From Micromonospora sp. CCTCC AA 2012012 (GTDB lineage Bacteria; Actinomycetota; Actinomycetes; Mycobacteriales; Micromonosporaceae), in assembly GCF_040499845.1 (NCBI RefSeq), contig NZ_CP159342.1:1302001-1366000 (forward strand): DNA of 64,000 bases, in the 5' to 3' direction. The notes under the pieces are model-generated. The model did not search any database. It was not told the DNA's origin and saw only the letters and a list, made by a program, of their open reading frames with translations. Positions 46,975 to 55,398 of the stretch are shown in pieces. Positions within the stretch are counted from its first letter, which is position 1; the number at the start of each line of letters is the position of its first letter. Made by a program: the position numbers and the translations under genes.

Positions 46975-48717
46975 ATGACCACCGATGTCGGCCGCCCGCC
47001 CGGGCTGGCCGCCCTGCTGCCCTACCTGCGCGCCCACCGCGGCACCCTCGCCGTGGTGGGCGCGTTGTCGCTGGTCGGCGCGGCGGCGTCCCTCGGGCAG
47101 CCGCTGCTCACCCGCGCCGTGCTGGACCGGATGACCGCGACCCGGCCGATCGGCGCGCTGGTGGTGCTGCTGGTCGCCCTGGTGGTGGCCGCCGCCGTGG
47201 TCGGCGGGCTCCGCGACTACCTGCTGCAACGCACCGCCGAGGGGCTGGTCCTGGGCACCCGGCGGCGGCTCGCCGGGCACCTGCTGCGGCTGCCGATCGC
47301 CGAGTACGACCGTCGCCGCACCGGTGACCTGCTCTCCCGGGTCGGCTCGGACACCACCCTGCTGCGCGCGGTGGTCACCTCCGGGCTCTTCGAGACGGTC
47401 ACCGGCGCGGTCATGGTCCTCGGCGCGGGCACGGCGATGCTGCTGCTCGACCCGCCGCTGTTCGGGGTGACCCTGGCCGCCGTCGGGGTCGGCGTCGGCT
47501 TCGCGCTCACCGTCGCCCGCCGGGTGCGTGGGCTGGCCCGCCGCGCCCAGGAACGGGTCGGCGAGATGACCTCCGCGGTGGAGCGCGCCATCTCCGCCGC
47601 CCGGACCATCCGGGCCAGCCGGGCCGAGGAGCGGGAGGCCACCGCCGTCGCCGGCAGCGCCGAGGCGGCGTACGCGGCGGGGCTGCGGGTCGCCCGGGTG
47701 CAGGCGGTGGTCGGACCGGTCGGCACGGTCACCCTCCAGGGGGCGTTCCTGCTGGTGCTCGCCGTCGGCGGGGCGCGGGTGGCGGCCGGGGCGATCAGCG
47801 TCGGCGACCTGGTCGCCTTCGTCATGTTCCTGTTCTTCCTGGTGCTGCCGCTCGGTCAGGCGGTGCACGCCTACACCCAGCTGCAGACCGGCCTGGGCGC
47901 CCTCGCGCGGATCGAGGAGATCCTCGACGTACCCGTGGAGGGGGCCGACGACCGGCGGGCCCGGCCGCCGGCGCTCCCGGCCGGACCGGTCGCGATCGAG
48001 TTCGACCGGGTCGGGTTCGGCTATCCGGGCGGCCCGCCGGTGCTGCACGAGGTCAGCTTCACCGTGCCGCCCGGCACCCGGACCGCGCTGGTCGGCCCCT
48101 CCGGCGCCGGCAAGTCCACCCTGCTCGCCCTGGTCGAGCGCTTCTACGAGGTCACCGGGGGGACGCTGCGGCTGGCCGGGACCGACGTGCGGGACCTGCC
48201 CCGCGACGTGCTGCGGTCCCGGCTCGGCTACGTCGAGCAGGAGGCGCCGGTGCTGGCCGGCACGCTGCGGGAGAACCTGCTGATCACCGCGCCGGACGCC
48301 ACCGACGACGAGGTGCGTGCCGTGCTCGCCGAGGTGAACCTCGGCCACCTGGCCGACCGCTCCGCCGAGGGGCTGGGCGTGCAGGTGGGGGAGGGTGGGG
48401 TGCTGCTCTCCGGCGGCGAGCGGCAGCGCCTGGCCATCGCCCGGGCGCTGCTCGCCGGGCCGCCGGTGCTGCTGCTCGACGAGCCGACCAGCAACCTCGA
48501 CGCCCGCAACGAGGCGGCGCTGCGCCGGGCCATCGACGCGGTGGCCGTCCGGCGCACCCTGCTGATCGTGGCGCACCGCCTCTCCACGGTCGTCGACGCC
48601 GACCAGATCGTGGTCCTCGACGGCGGTCGGGTGGTCGCCGTCGGCACCCACGACGAGCTGACCGGGACCAGCCCGCTGTACCGCGAACTCGCCACCCACC
48701 AGCTCCTCGTCAGCTGA
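46975..48717 (+). CDS. ABC exporter half-transporter (fused permease-ATPase)
   Basis: A 580-aa protein. Six helices lie within residues 1-320 and an ATPase domain follows from about 345. Walker A is VGPSGAGKSTLL, the signature is LLSGGERQRLAIARAL, Walker B VLLLDEPTSNLD and the switch His is in LLIVAHRLST. It would work as a homodimer exporting a lipid, peptide or drug-like molecule; the substrate cannot be read. The gene is single and leaderless, with no second half-transporter next to it. Confidence 0.93.
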   Translation: MTTDVGRPPGLAALLPYLRAHRGTLAVVGALSLVGAAASLGQPLLTRAVLDRMTATRPIGALVVLLVALVVAAAVVGGLRDYLLQRTAEGLVLGTRRRLAGHLLRLPIAEYDRRRTGDLLSRVGSDTTLLRAVVTSGLFETVTGAVMVLGAGTAMLLLDPPLFGVTLAAVGVGVGFALTVARRVRGLARRAQERVGEMTSAVERAISAARTIRASRAEEREATAVAGSAEAAYAAGLRVARVQAVVGPVGTVTLQGAFLLVLAVGGARVAAGAISVGDLVAFVMFLFFLVLPLGQAVHAYTQLQTGLGALARIEEILDVPVEGADDRRARPPALPAGPVAIEFDRVGFGYPGGPPVLHEVSFTVPPGTRTALVGPSGAGKSTLLALVERFYEVTGGTLRLAGTDVRDLPRDVLRSRLGYVEQEAPVLAGTLRENLLITAPDATDDEVRAVLAEVNLGHLADRSAEGLGVQVGEGGVLLSGGERQRLAIARALLAGPPVLLLDEPTSNLDARNEAALRRAIDAVAVRRTLLIVAHRLSTVVDADQIVVLDGGRVVAVGTHDELTGTSPLYRELATHQLLVS

Positions 48718-48813
48718 CCCGGGACAACCCTCCTGACCTGGGCGGACGGGGCGGATTCCGGACACCCGCCCGACCCCGTGGCGGGCGGGCCGCACAACGC
48801 GCCGCGATTCGCG

Positions 48814-48819
48814 TACCGT
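48814..48819 (+). promoter_or_regulatory. -10 box of leaderless secA2
   Basis: TACCGT, eight nt before ATG 48828; slightly wide spacing, but no ribosome binding site is present between them. Confidence 0.45.
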
Positions 48820-48827
48820 TGCCGCTC

Positions 48828-51122
48828 ATGGGTGTGTCGCAACGTGTGAAGAGCAGGTTCCGGCGGTTCCTCCAGCGCCCGGGGACGACGGTCGACCTGG
48901 CCCCACTGGAGAAGCTGCTCCCCGCCATCGAGGCCCGCGAGGAGGAGCTGCGGCAGCTCGACGACGCCGAGCTGACCGAGGCCGCCGGCTCCGCCACCGG
49001 CTACGAGGAGATCTGCGCGATCGGCCGGGAGGCCGCCCGCCGCGGCCTCGACCAGCGGCCGTACGACGTGCAGCTGCTCGGCGCGATGGCGCTGCTCTCC
49101 GGCAAGGTCGCCGAGATGGCCACCGGTGAGGGCAAGACGCTCACCGCCGCCGTCGCCGCGTACGGGCACGTCCGGCTGGGCAACGGCCCGGTGCACGTGC
49201 TCACCGTCAACGACTACCTGGCCCGCCGGGACGCCGAGTGGATGGCGCCGGTCTACACGCTGCTCGGGCTGACCGTCGGCTGGGTCAACGAGGCCTCCAC
49301 CCCCGAGGAGCGCCGCGCCGCGTACGCCAGCGACGTCACCTACGTCTCGGTCAGCGAGGCCGGCTTCGACTTCCTCCGTGACCAGCTCGTCACCGACCTC
49401 GACGACCGGGTCCAGCCGCCGCTGAAGACCGCCATCGTCGACGAGGCCGACTCCATCCTCATCGACGAGGCCCGGGTGCCGATGGTCCTCGCGGGCGCGG
49501 TCGCCGGCGAGCAGGACCCGGTGCACGCCGCCGCCGCGCTGGTCCGTGGCCTGCGTCGGGGCCGGCACTACACCGTCGCCGAGGACGGCCGCAGCGTCGC
49601 CTTCACCTCCGCCGGCCTGGCCACCGTCGAGGCGAAGCTCGGCGGCATCGACCTGTACGACGAGGAGCACGTCGGCCAGCTCTCCGCGGTCAACGTGGCG
49701 CTGCACGCGTACGCCCTGCTGCACCGCGACGTCGACTACATCGTCCGGGACGGCTCGGTGGAGCTGATCGACGAGATGCGCGGCCGGGTCGCCCAGCGCC
49801 GCCGCTGGCCGGACGGGCTGCAGGCGGCCGTCGAGGCGAAGGAGGGCCTCGATGCCACCGCCGAGGGCGAGGTGCTCGGCACCATCGCCGTGCAGGCGTA
49901 CATCGCGCTCTATCCGACGGTCTGCGGGATGACCGCCACCGCCGTGCTCGTCGGTGACCAGCTCCGCGAGTTCTTCGGCCTCGAGGTGGCGGTGATCCCG
50001 CCGAACACCCCCTGCGTCCGGGAGGACGAGCCGGACCGGATCTATGCCACCCGGGCCGAGAAGGAAGAGGCGCTGATCGACGAGATCAAGCGCAACCACG
50101 AGCGTGGGCGGCCGGTGCTGGTCGGCACCCTCGACGTCAAGGAGTCGGAGGGGCTGGCCGCCGGCCTGCACGCCGCCGGGGTGCCCTGCGTGGTGCTCAA
50201 CGCCAAGAACGACGACGACGAGGCGGCGATCATCGCCGAGGCCGGCGCGTACGGCGCGGTGACCGTCTCCACCCAGATGGCCGGTCGGGGCGTCGACATC
50301 CGGCTCGGCGGCAGCGACCAGGCCGACCGGGACCGGGTCGCCGAGCTGGGCGGGCTCTACGTGATCGGCAGCGGCCGGCACGACAGCCGCCGGGTCGACG
50401 ACCAGCTGCGCGGTCGGGCCGGTCGGCAGGGCGACCCGGGTGGGTCGGTCTTCCTGGTCAGCCTGGAGGACGACCTGGTCGTCCGGCACGCCGGTGACAC
50501 CGTTCCGCCGTCGCCGCGGATGAACGCCGACGGCCTGGTCACCGACCCGCAGGTGGACTACGCCGTGGAGCACGCCCAGCGGGTCGCCGAGGGCGTCAAC
50601 CACGAGATCCACCGCAACACCTGGCGCTACAGCGTGGTGATCGAGCAGCAGCGCAAGGCCCTCGCCGAGCGGCGGGAGCGGCTGCTGACCAGCGACATCG
50701 CCGCGCTGATGCTGCTGGAGCGGGTGCCGGAGAAGGCCGAGGAGATGGACGAGGACCTGCTCGCCCGGGCCGCCCGGTCGATCGCCCTCTATCACCTCGA
50801 CCGGCTCTGGGCCGAGCACCTGGCCGAGCTCTCCGAGGTCCGCGAGGGGGTGCACCTGCGGGCGTTGGGCCGGCTCGACCCGTTGGACGAGTTCCACCGC
50901 AGCGCGGTGCCGGCGTTCACCGCCCTCATCCCCGAGATCGAGACCCGGACCATCGCGACCTTCGAGGAGACCGAGTTCGGCGACGACTGGGAGCCGGACG
51001 CGTCGAAGCTGGTCCGACCGACCGCCACCTGGACGTACCTCGTGCACGACAACCCGTTCGGCTCGGAGCTGGACCGGCTGATCGCCTCGGTGGGGCGGCG
51101 GCTCATCTCCGGTTCCCGCTGA
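48828..51122 (+). CDS. secA2: Accessory preprotein translocase ATPase SecA2
   Basis: A 764-aa SecA-family ATPase. Seen: Walker A MATGEGKTLTAAVAAYG, TVNDYLARRDAEWM, the DEAD-type IVDEADSILIDEARVPM, and the late QMAGRGVDIRLGG and DDQLRGRAGRQGDPG. It lacks the C-terminal zinc-binding SecB/lipid tail and is shorter than SecA1 (about 900 aa), as expected for actinobacterial SecA2, which exports a small set of proteins. No SecY2 or obvious substrate gene is adjacent. It is probably monocistronic: a leaderless promoter in front and a terminator behind. Confidence 0.93.
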   Translation: MGVSQRVKSRFRRFLQRPGTTVDLAPLEKLLPAIEAREEELRQLDDAELTEAAGSATGYEEICAIGREAARRGLDQRPYDVQLLGAMALLSGKVAEMATGEGKTLTAAVAAYGHVRLGNGPVHVLTVNDYLARRDAEWMAPVYTLLGLTVGWVNEASTPEERRAAYASDVTYVSVSEAGFDFLRDQLVTDLDDRVQPPLKTAIVDEADSILIDEARVPMVLAGAVAGEQDPVHAAAALVRGLRRGRHYTVAEDGRSVAFTSAGLATVEAKLGGIDLYDEEHVGQLSAVNVALHAYALLHRDVDYIVRDGSVELIDEMRGRVAQRRRWPDGLQAAVEAKEGLDATAEGEVLGTIAVQAYIALYPTVCGMTATAVLVGDQLREFFGLEVAVIPPNTPCVREDEPDRIYATRAEKEEALIDEIKRNHERGRPVLVGTLDVKESEGLAAGLHAAGVPCVVLNAKNDDDEAAIIAEAGAYGAVTVSTQMAGRGVDIRLGGSDQADRDRVAELGGLYVIGSGRHDSRRVDDQLRGRAGRQGDPGGSVFLVSLEDDLVVRHAGDTVPPSPRMNADGLVTDPQVDYAVEHAQRVAEGVNHEIHRNTWRYSVVIEQQRKALAERRERLLTSDIAALMLLERVPEKAEEMDEDLLARAARSIALYHLDRLWAEHLAELSEVREGVHLRALGRLDPLDEFHRSAVPAFTALIPEIETRTIATFEETEFGDDWEPDASKLVRPTATWTYLVHDNPFGSELDRLIASVGRRLISGSR

Positions 51123-51130
51123 CCCGGCGC

Positions 51131-51173
51131 AGGGGTCCCGTTCGGCGCGGCAGTCGCCGGGCGGGACCCCTTT
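51131..51173 (+). terminator. Terminator of secA2
   Basis: AGGGGTCCCG (51131-51140) pairs with CGGGACCCCT (51162-51171), then TT. The 21-nt loop can fold on itself. It starts 9 nt after the secA2 stop. Confidence 0.75.
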
Positions 51174-51309
51174 GCGGGTTTCGATGCTGGTTTGCGAGGG
51201 TAGTAGGCCGGGGCTCTCGATCAGGAAGAGGCAGCGTGATGACACAGGCAATGGCGCCGTACGGGGACACCGCGTGGTCGTGCGTGGGGGCGGTGGGGAC
51301 CGTGGCCCG

Positions 51310-52050
51310 GTGAACCTGCACACGCGGGAGCCCATGATCGACACGCTGGGAGCACTGGAGACGGCCGCGCTGCTGCGCGAGCTGACCGCCGGCCTGATCG
51401 CGGTCACGAACTTCGACGAGGCGCTGACCGAGCTGGTCCGGATCGCCCGCGACGCCGTGGACGGCGTCACCTGCTGCGGGTTCACGGCGCTGCGCGCCGG
51501 TGAGCCGGCCGGGGTGGCCGCCTCCGACCCGGCCCTGGCCGAGCTGGACGATCTGCGGCACGGCCCGGACTCGCCGGCGATGAGCGCCATCCGCCGCCGC
51601 GAGATGATCACGGCGCAGGATCTGGGCCAGGAGTCGCGCTGGCCGGTCTGGACCGCCCGCGCGCGGGGTCTCGGGGTGGGGGGCGTGATCTCCGCGCCGG
51701 TCGACGTCGACGAGCAGGTGATCGGCGCGATCAACCTGTACGGCGGGGCGGCCGCGCCGCTGACCGCCCGGCACCAGCTCACCGCGATGCTCCTCGCCGA
51801 GCACGCCGGGCTGCTGCTGGCCGCCGTCCGCGACCGGGAACGGCGTACCGCCCAGGCCGGTGAGCTGGACTCCTCGCTGCTCGGCGAGGGCGTCGTCGGC
51901 CAGGCCATCGGGGTGATCATGACGCAGCGCGGCTGCCCGGCGCCCGAGGCGCTCGACGTGCTCCGCAGCGCCGCCTCCTCGTTGGACATTCCGCTGCGCG
52001 AGGTGGCCGAGCGGCTGGTGATCACCGTCTCCCGCCCCCGGGAGAGCTGA
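51310..52050 (+). CDS. GAF-ANTAR transcription antitermination regulator
   Basis: A 246-aa protein with a GAF domain at about 20-165 (LLRELTAGLIAVTNFDEALT, GVISAPVDVDEQVIGAINLYG) and a C-terminal ANTAR domain (VGQAIGVIMTQRGCPAPEAL, then LREVAERLV). ANTAR domains bind paired RNA hairpins and prevent termination when activated; GAF would sense a small molecule or redox signal. CC at 'VTCCGF' gives two adjacent Cys that could be redox-active. Start GTG 51310 is listed; ATG 51334, preceded by GGGAG, is an equal alternative. Confidence 0.85.
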   Translation: MNLHTREPMIDTLGALETAALLRELTAGLIAVTNFDEALTELVRIARDAVDGVTCCGFTALRAGEPAGVAASDPALAELDDLRHGPDSPAMSAIRRREMITAQDLGQESRWPVWTARARGLGVGGVISAPVDVDEQVIGAINLYGGAAAPLTARHQLTAMLLAEHAGLLLAAVRDRERRTAQAGELDSSLLGEGVVGQAIGVIMTQRGCPAPEALDVLRSAASSLDIPLREVAERLVITVSRPRES

Positions 52051-52125
52051 GCGGTTCTCGTTTCGCCCTGGTGGCGCTCGGGTAGCACCCTGGACTGGTG
52101 AGCTGCTCGAACCTGGGAGGAACCG

Positions 52126-52626
52126 ATGGAGAGCCGGCTGAGGGTGCAGGGCAATCCGATTCAACCGATGCTGGTGATGTTCCCGTTCGGGCTCTTCGTC
52201 AGCGCCGCCGTCTTCGACCTGGTCGACGTCGTCGGGGGACCGGCCTTCCTCGGTGAGGTGGGCTACTGGACGGCCGCCGCCGCCCTGACCGCGGCGGCGC
52301 TCACGACCGTCGCCGGAATGGTCGACCTCTGGGACGTCCGGGCCGGCCGGACCCGTCGTACGGCGGTGACCTTCAACCTGGTCAACGCGGTGATGGCCGC
52401 GCTCTTCCTGCTCGCCTGCCTGATCCGGGCCGACTCGCCGCAGCGCGGCGCGACCGGCGCGCTGCTCGCCACCGAGCTGGTCGCCCTCGCCGTCGGCGGT
52501 TTCGGTGTCGCGCTGGGCACCCGACTGATGCGCCAGTTCGACCGCAGCCCCGTCGAGGCCAGCGGCTTCGAGGCCCTGCACGGCGTCGCCGGCTCCACCG
52601 TGGAGATCGTCCGCCCCCGCGCCTGA
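52126..52626 (+). CDS. DUF2231 membrane protein
   Basis: A 166-aa protein with four helices. NPIQPMLVMFPFGLFVSAAV at the N-terminus and GMVDLWDVRAG after the second helix are the DUF2231 pattern; the family is related in outline to haem-binding membrane proteins, with a His usually before the first Pro, which is Gln here. GGGAGGAACC precedes ATG 52126. Function unknown. Confidence 0.78.
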   Translation: MESRLRVQGNPIQPMLVMFPFGLFVSAAVFDLVDVVGGPAFLGEVGYWTAAAALTAAALTTVAGMVDLWDVRAGRTRRTAVTFNLVNAVMAALFLLACLIRADSPQRGATGALLATELVALAVGGFGVALGTRLMRQFDRSPVEASGFEALHGVAGSTVEIVRPRA

Positions 52627-52635
52627 CGCCCCGAG

Positions 52636-52663
52636 CCCCCCCCCCCCCCCCCCCCCCCCCCCC
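52636..52663 (+). repeat. Homopolymer of 28 C
   Basis: An uninterrupted C run just after the DUF2231 stop (52626). It may be a slippage-prone tract; its exact length in any assembly should be treated with care. Confidence 0.85.
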
Positions 52664-52816
52664 GCGCGTGCCTGGCCCCCCACCGTGTGCCGGCCGGGAT
52701 GCCACTCGATCCCGGATGTCGTGGCGATCCCCTCGGCCGGGTGCCACCACATCCATGATCGAGCGTGATCACGAACCCGGAGCGAGCGCGAGCGCGGCGG
52801 GGAGTCCGGATGCGTC

Positions 52817-52871
52817 GATCATGAAGTTTCGGTCACGAGGGTCGGGTCCGCGTGACCGAAACTTCATGATC
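52817..52871. repeat. 55-bp perfect palindrome
   Basis: GATCATGAAGTTTCGGTCAC begins the left arm at 52817. The 21-nt arms (52817-52837 and 52851-52871) are perfectly complementary around a 13-nt loop. Arm GC is about 45%. It lies between convergent genes, like the palindrome at 27846, but the arm sequences differ. Confidence 0.9.
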
Positions 52872-52876
52872 AACCC

Positions 52877-52916
52877 GGGCCGGGAGGGGGCGGGGGACCG
52901 GGGCAGGGGGCAGGGG
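52877..52916 (+). other. G-rich stretch with quadruplex potential
   Basis: Six runs of three to five G separated by one to three bases (such as GGGGGCGGGGG and GGGGCAGGGGGCAGGGG) end directly at the DUF3500 stop codon. Confidence 0.5.
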
Positions 52917-53864
52917 TCAGTGGTGGTGGGTGTGGTGGGTGGCGAGGAGGTCGGCGCCGAAGTCACTGGTGGGGTGGCGGAGCACGGTGTGCGCGTGATT
53001 GCCGTCGTCGGCGGTGTTGTCGTACTCGATCAGCAGGTCGTCGCCCTGCACCCGGTAGTAGTGCCGCGACCCGGACCCGGTCGCGCCGGCCCAGGCGAAG
53101 TGCAGCTCACCCCCGCCGAGCCGGGCCGCCTCCCGGGCTGCCAGCTCGGCCGGCAGCCGGTCGAGGTAGAGCGCGACGAGCCGGTCGAGCAGTGCCCGGC
53201 CGGTCGGCGTGAGCCGGCCCCGGGGCACGCCGAGCGGCTCGATCAGCCCCGGTGCGGTGGCCCGGGTGGCGCTGATGATGTCCTCCGGCGCCGCCCCGGC
53301 GACGATCGCGGCGGCGCGTCCGGCCGGGCCGAGCGCGTCCAGCAGCTCCCGGGCCAGGTCCTCCTCGGGGCCGAGCGGTCGCAGCACCGGTCGCCCGGCG
53401 TGCCGGACGGTGGCCGGGTTGGCGCCGAGGAAGAGCGGGGCGGGGGAGACCTGGTCGTCGACCACGGTCATGCCCACCGACAGGTGGTGCCCCTCGACCC
53501 GCCAGCCCCAGCGGTCGTCCCGGGTGGGGTCGCCGAAGAGCGCCACCCAGTAGTCGCCGCTGTGCCGGCCGCGCCGCCAGCCCTCCGCCCGGTCCAGCAC
53601 CTCCTCCAGCGCGACGACCGCCATCGCCTGGGCGTACGCCGGTGGGCTGAGCGCGGTGGCCAGCAGCCGGTGCGCGGCCTTGCGCGCGGCGGGGTCCAGG
53701 TCGGTGAGGGGGACGCCGGGGCGGGGCCGGGGACGGTACTCCAGCCAGCGCCGGGCGGCGTCGTCGTCGAAGGCGTGCCGGGCGCGCCGGCGGGCCGGTT
53801 CGTCGAGCGCGGCCAGCAGGGCGCCGGCGGCCGTGCGCATCTGTTCGGGTACGGGGTCCTCCAC
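52917..53864 (-). CDS. DUF3500 family protein
   Basis: A 315-aa soluble protein. DRWGWRVEGHHLSVGMTVVD and the C-terminal RHYYRVQGDDLLIEYDNTA with later HAHTVLRHPTSDFG are DUF3500 landmarks. The domain fills the protein. It ends in His-rich THHTHHH, which could bind metal. The function of DUF3500 is not established. GTG 53864 is set by the TATACA box 6 nt upstream. Confidence 0.82.
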   Translation of the reverse strand: MEDPVPEQMRTAAGALLAALDEPARRRARHAFDDDAARRWLEYRPRPRPGVPLTDLDPAARKAAHRLLATALSPPAYAQAMAVVALEEVLDRAEGWRRGRHSGDYWVALFGDPTRDDRWGWRVEGHHLSVGMTVVDDQVSPAPLFLGANPATVRHAGRPVLRPLGPEEDLARELLDALGPAGRAAAIVAGAAPEDIISATRATAPGLIEPLGVPRGRLTPTGRALLDRLVALYLDRLPAELAAREAARLGGGELHFAWAGATGSGSRHYYRVQGDDLLIEYDNTADDGNHAHTVLRHPTSDFGADLLATHHTHHH

Positions 53865-53870
53865 CGCACC

Positions 53871-53876
53871 TGTATA
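53871..53876 (-). promoter_or_regulatory. -10 box of leaderless DUF3500 gene
   Basis: Minus-strand TATACA, six nt before GTG 53864. Confidence 0.55.
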
Positions 53877-53913
53877 CCCGCCCGGCCCGTCGATGTGGGC
53901 CGGCCGGGGTGGG

Positions 53914-54306
53914 TCAGCTCCGGCCGAGTACGGCCAGCATCTCCGGCAGGTCGAAGAAGCGGGCGGTGTCCACGGCGGACGGGCTGCCGTGCTCGGGGTC
54001 CGCGCCGGCGTCGAGCAGGGCCCGGACGGTGCGGGTGTCCTTGCGGAAGACCGCCGCGGCGAGGGCGGTCTGCCCCCGGTCGTTGACCCGCGACGGGTCG
54101 GCGCCCCGCGCGAGCAGCGCCGCCACGGTCTCCGGGTGGGCGTGGTACGCGGCCAGGATCAGCAGCGTGTCGCCCTTGGCGTTGGTCAGGTTGACCGGCA
54201 GTCCGGCGTCGAGCTGCCCGGCGAGTTCCTCGGCGGCGCCCGCCCGCGCCAGGTCGAACATCCGGTGCGCGAAGGCGATGGTCTCGGCGTCGAGCTCGTC
54301 GGTCAT
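53914..54306 (-). CDS. Ankyrin-repeat protein
   Basis: A 130-aa protein made of about three ankyrin repeats: NLTNAKGDTLLILAAYHAHP, NDRGQTALAAAVFRKD and a final degenerate one. Ankyrin repeats bind partner proteins. No signal peptide. ATG 54306 has a TAACCT box 6 nt upstream. The partner is unknown. Confidence 0.85.
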   Translation of the reverse strand: MTDELDAETIAFAHRMFDLARAGAAEELAGQLDAGLPVNLTNAKGDTLLILAAYHAHPETVAALLARGADPSRVNDRGQTALAAAVFRKDTRTVRALLDAGADPEHGSPSAVDTARFFDLPEMLAVLGRS

Positions 54307-54312
54307 CCGTCC

Positions 54313-54318
54313 AGGTTA
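54313..54318 (-). promoter_or_regulatory. -10 box of leaderless ankyrin gene
   Basis: Minus-strand TAACCT, six nt before ATG 54306. Confidence 0.55.
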
Positions 54319-54374
54319 GTGGGACCGACGGGCCCGTCGCCTGGTAGCTTGCCGACCCGGCACGGGAGGGTGCG

Positions 54375-54752
54375 ATGGACGATGCGGTGTACGTCGGCAA
54401 CGCCGGCGTGGACGGGGCGACCGACGCCGGCTGGCTGCTGGGGCACTTCAAGCCGGTGGGGGACGTGCGGCACTCGGACGAGGTGGAGGTGAAGTGGGGC
54501 GTGCACCCGGCGGGGGAGGCCCGCTCGCGGTGGGCCACCGGCGAGCGGCGGACCGCCCTGCTGGTCCTGGTCAGCGGCCGGTTCCGGGTGGAGCTGCCGG
54601 ATCGTACGGTGCTGCTCGGCACCCCCGGTGACTACGTGGTGTGGGGCCGGGGCGTGGACCACTCCTGGTACGCCGAGCGGGAGTCGGTGGTGCTGACGGT
54701 CCGCTGGCCGTCGGTGCCCGGCTACCGGGTGGAGCCGCCGGTCCGGCGCTGA
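54375..54752 (+). CDS. Small cupin-fold protein
   Basis: A 125-aa protein with a single beta-barrel pattern: EVEVKWGVHPAGEARSRWA, LLVLVSGRFRVELPDRTVLL and GDYVVWGRGVDHSWYAE. The last His is a likely metal ligand, but the first cupin motif lacks the full HxH set, so catalysis is doubtful; binding of a small ligand is possible. GGGAGGGTGCG precedes ATG 54375. Confidence 0.65.
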   Translation: MDDAVYVGNAGVDGATDAGWLLGHFKPVGDVRHSDEVEVKWGVHPAGEARSRWATGERRTALLVLVSGRFRVELPDRTVLLGTPGDYVVWGRGVDHSWYAERESVVLTVRWPSVPGYRVEPPVRR

Positions 54753-54831
54753 CCCCGGGCCGCCCGCCGTGCGGGTCGCCGGTGCCGAGGAACGCCGTGC
54801 CCGGGGTGTCCCAGCATCCGGTATTGCCTAC

Positions 54832-54859
54832 TAAACCTATAGGGTTTACATTCTATGCT
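54832..54859 (+). promoter_or_regulatory. Promoter and operator-like palindrome for the cysteine dioxygenase gene
   Basis: TAAACCTATAGGGTTTA (54832-54848) contains the perfect palindrome CCTATAGG and wider symmetric AAA/TTT flanks. A TATGCT -10 candidate follows at 54854-54859, so the palindrome would overlie the -35 region. It stands out as AT-rich in this genome. Confidence 0.5.
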
Positions 54860-54901
54860 CGTGGGGTACGCGCCGCACCGCACTCCCCGAGGACGCCCGC
54901 C

Positions 54902-55354
54902 ATGACCAGCACCGACCAGTCCGAACTGCTCGCCGTCGCCCGGCGTCACGCCGACCCGGTCCGCTGGCCGGTCCCGCTGCGCTTCGACCGGGCGCAGCGC
55001 TGGTACGCCCGCCTCGCCGTCACGCCCGACCACGAGGTCTGGGCGCTGAGCTGGCTGCCCGGACAGGGCACCGACCTGCACGACCACGGCGGCGCGGCCG
55101 GCGCGTTCCTGGTCGTCGCGGGCGCGCTCACCGAGGAGACCGTCACCGCCGGTCGGCTCCGCCCGCACCGGCTCGCCGCCGGCGTCGGTCGTCGCTTCGG
55201 GCCCCGGCACGTGCACGTGGTGACCAACCGGGGCGCGGAACCCGCGGTCAGCGTGCACGTCTACCGCCCGGCACTGCGCCGGATGACCCGCTACCGGCTC
55301 ACCGACGGTCGGCTCCAGGTCGCCGACGTGGCCGAGGCCGGCGTCGCGTGGTGA
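54902..55354 (+). CDS. Cysteine-dioxygenase-like (CDO type I) enzyme
   Basis: A 150-aa cupin of the cysteine dioxygenase family. The metal motif LPGQGTDLHDHGGAAGAF gives two His, and FGPRHVHVVTN gives the third. CDO oxidises cysteine to cysteinesulfinate. Length is shorter than mammalian CDO (200 aa) but normal for bacterial members. It is followed by a rhodanese 44 nt downstream, so the pair may handle cysteine sulfur. An operator-like palindrome lies about 60 nt upstream. Confidence 0.82.
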   Translation: MTSTDQSELLAVARRHADPVRWPVPLRFDRAQRWYARLAVTPDHEVWALSWLPGQGTDLHDHGGAAGAFLVVAGALTEETVTAGRLRPHRLAAGVGRRFGPRHVHVVTNRGAEPAVSVHVYRPALRRMTRYRLTDGRLQVADVAEAGVAW

Positions 55355-55398
55355 CCCGCCGCGCCACCCCCACCCGACCACCTGAGAAAGGACCGACG

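Larger units (their letters stand above)
52627..52916. other. Convergent intergenic island with poly-C, palindromes and G-rich stretch
   Basis: 290 bp between the convergent DUF2231 and DUF3500 genes. In order: 28 consecutive C, an imperfect 12-bp inverted repeat (52714-52725 with 52743-52754), a perfect 21-bp inverted repeat (52817-52871) and a G-rich stretch (52877-52916). No coding signal. Confidence 0.7.
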
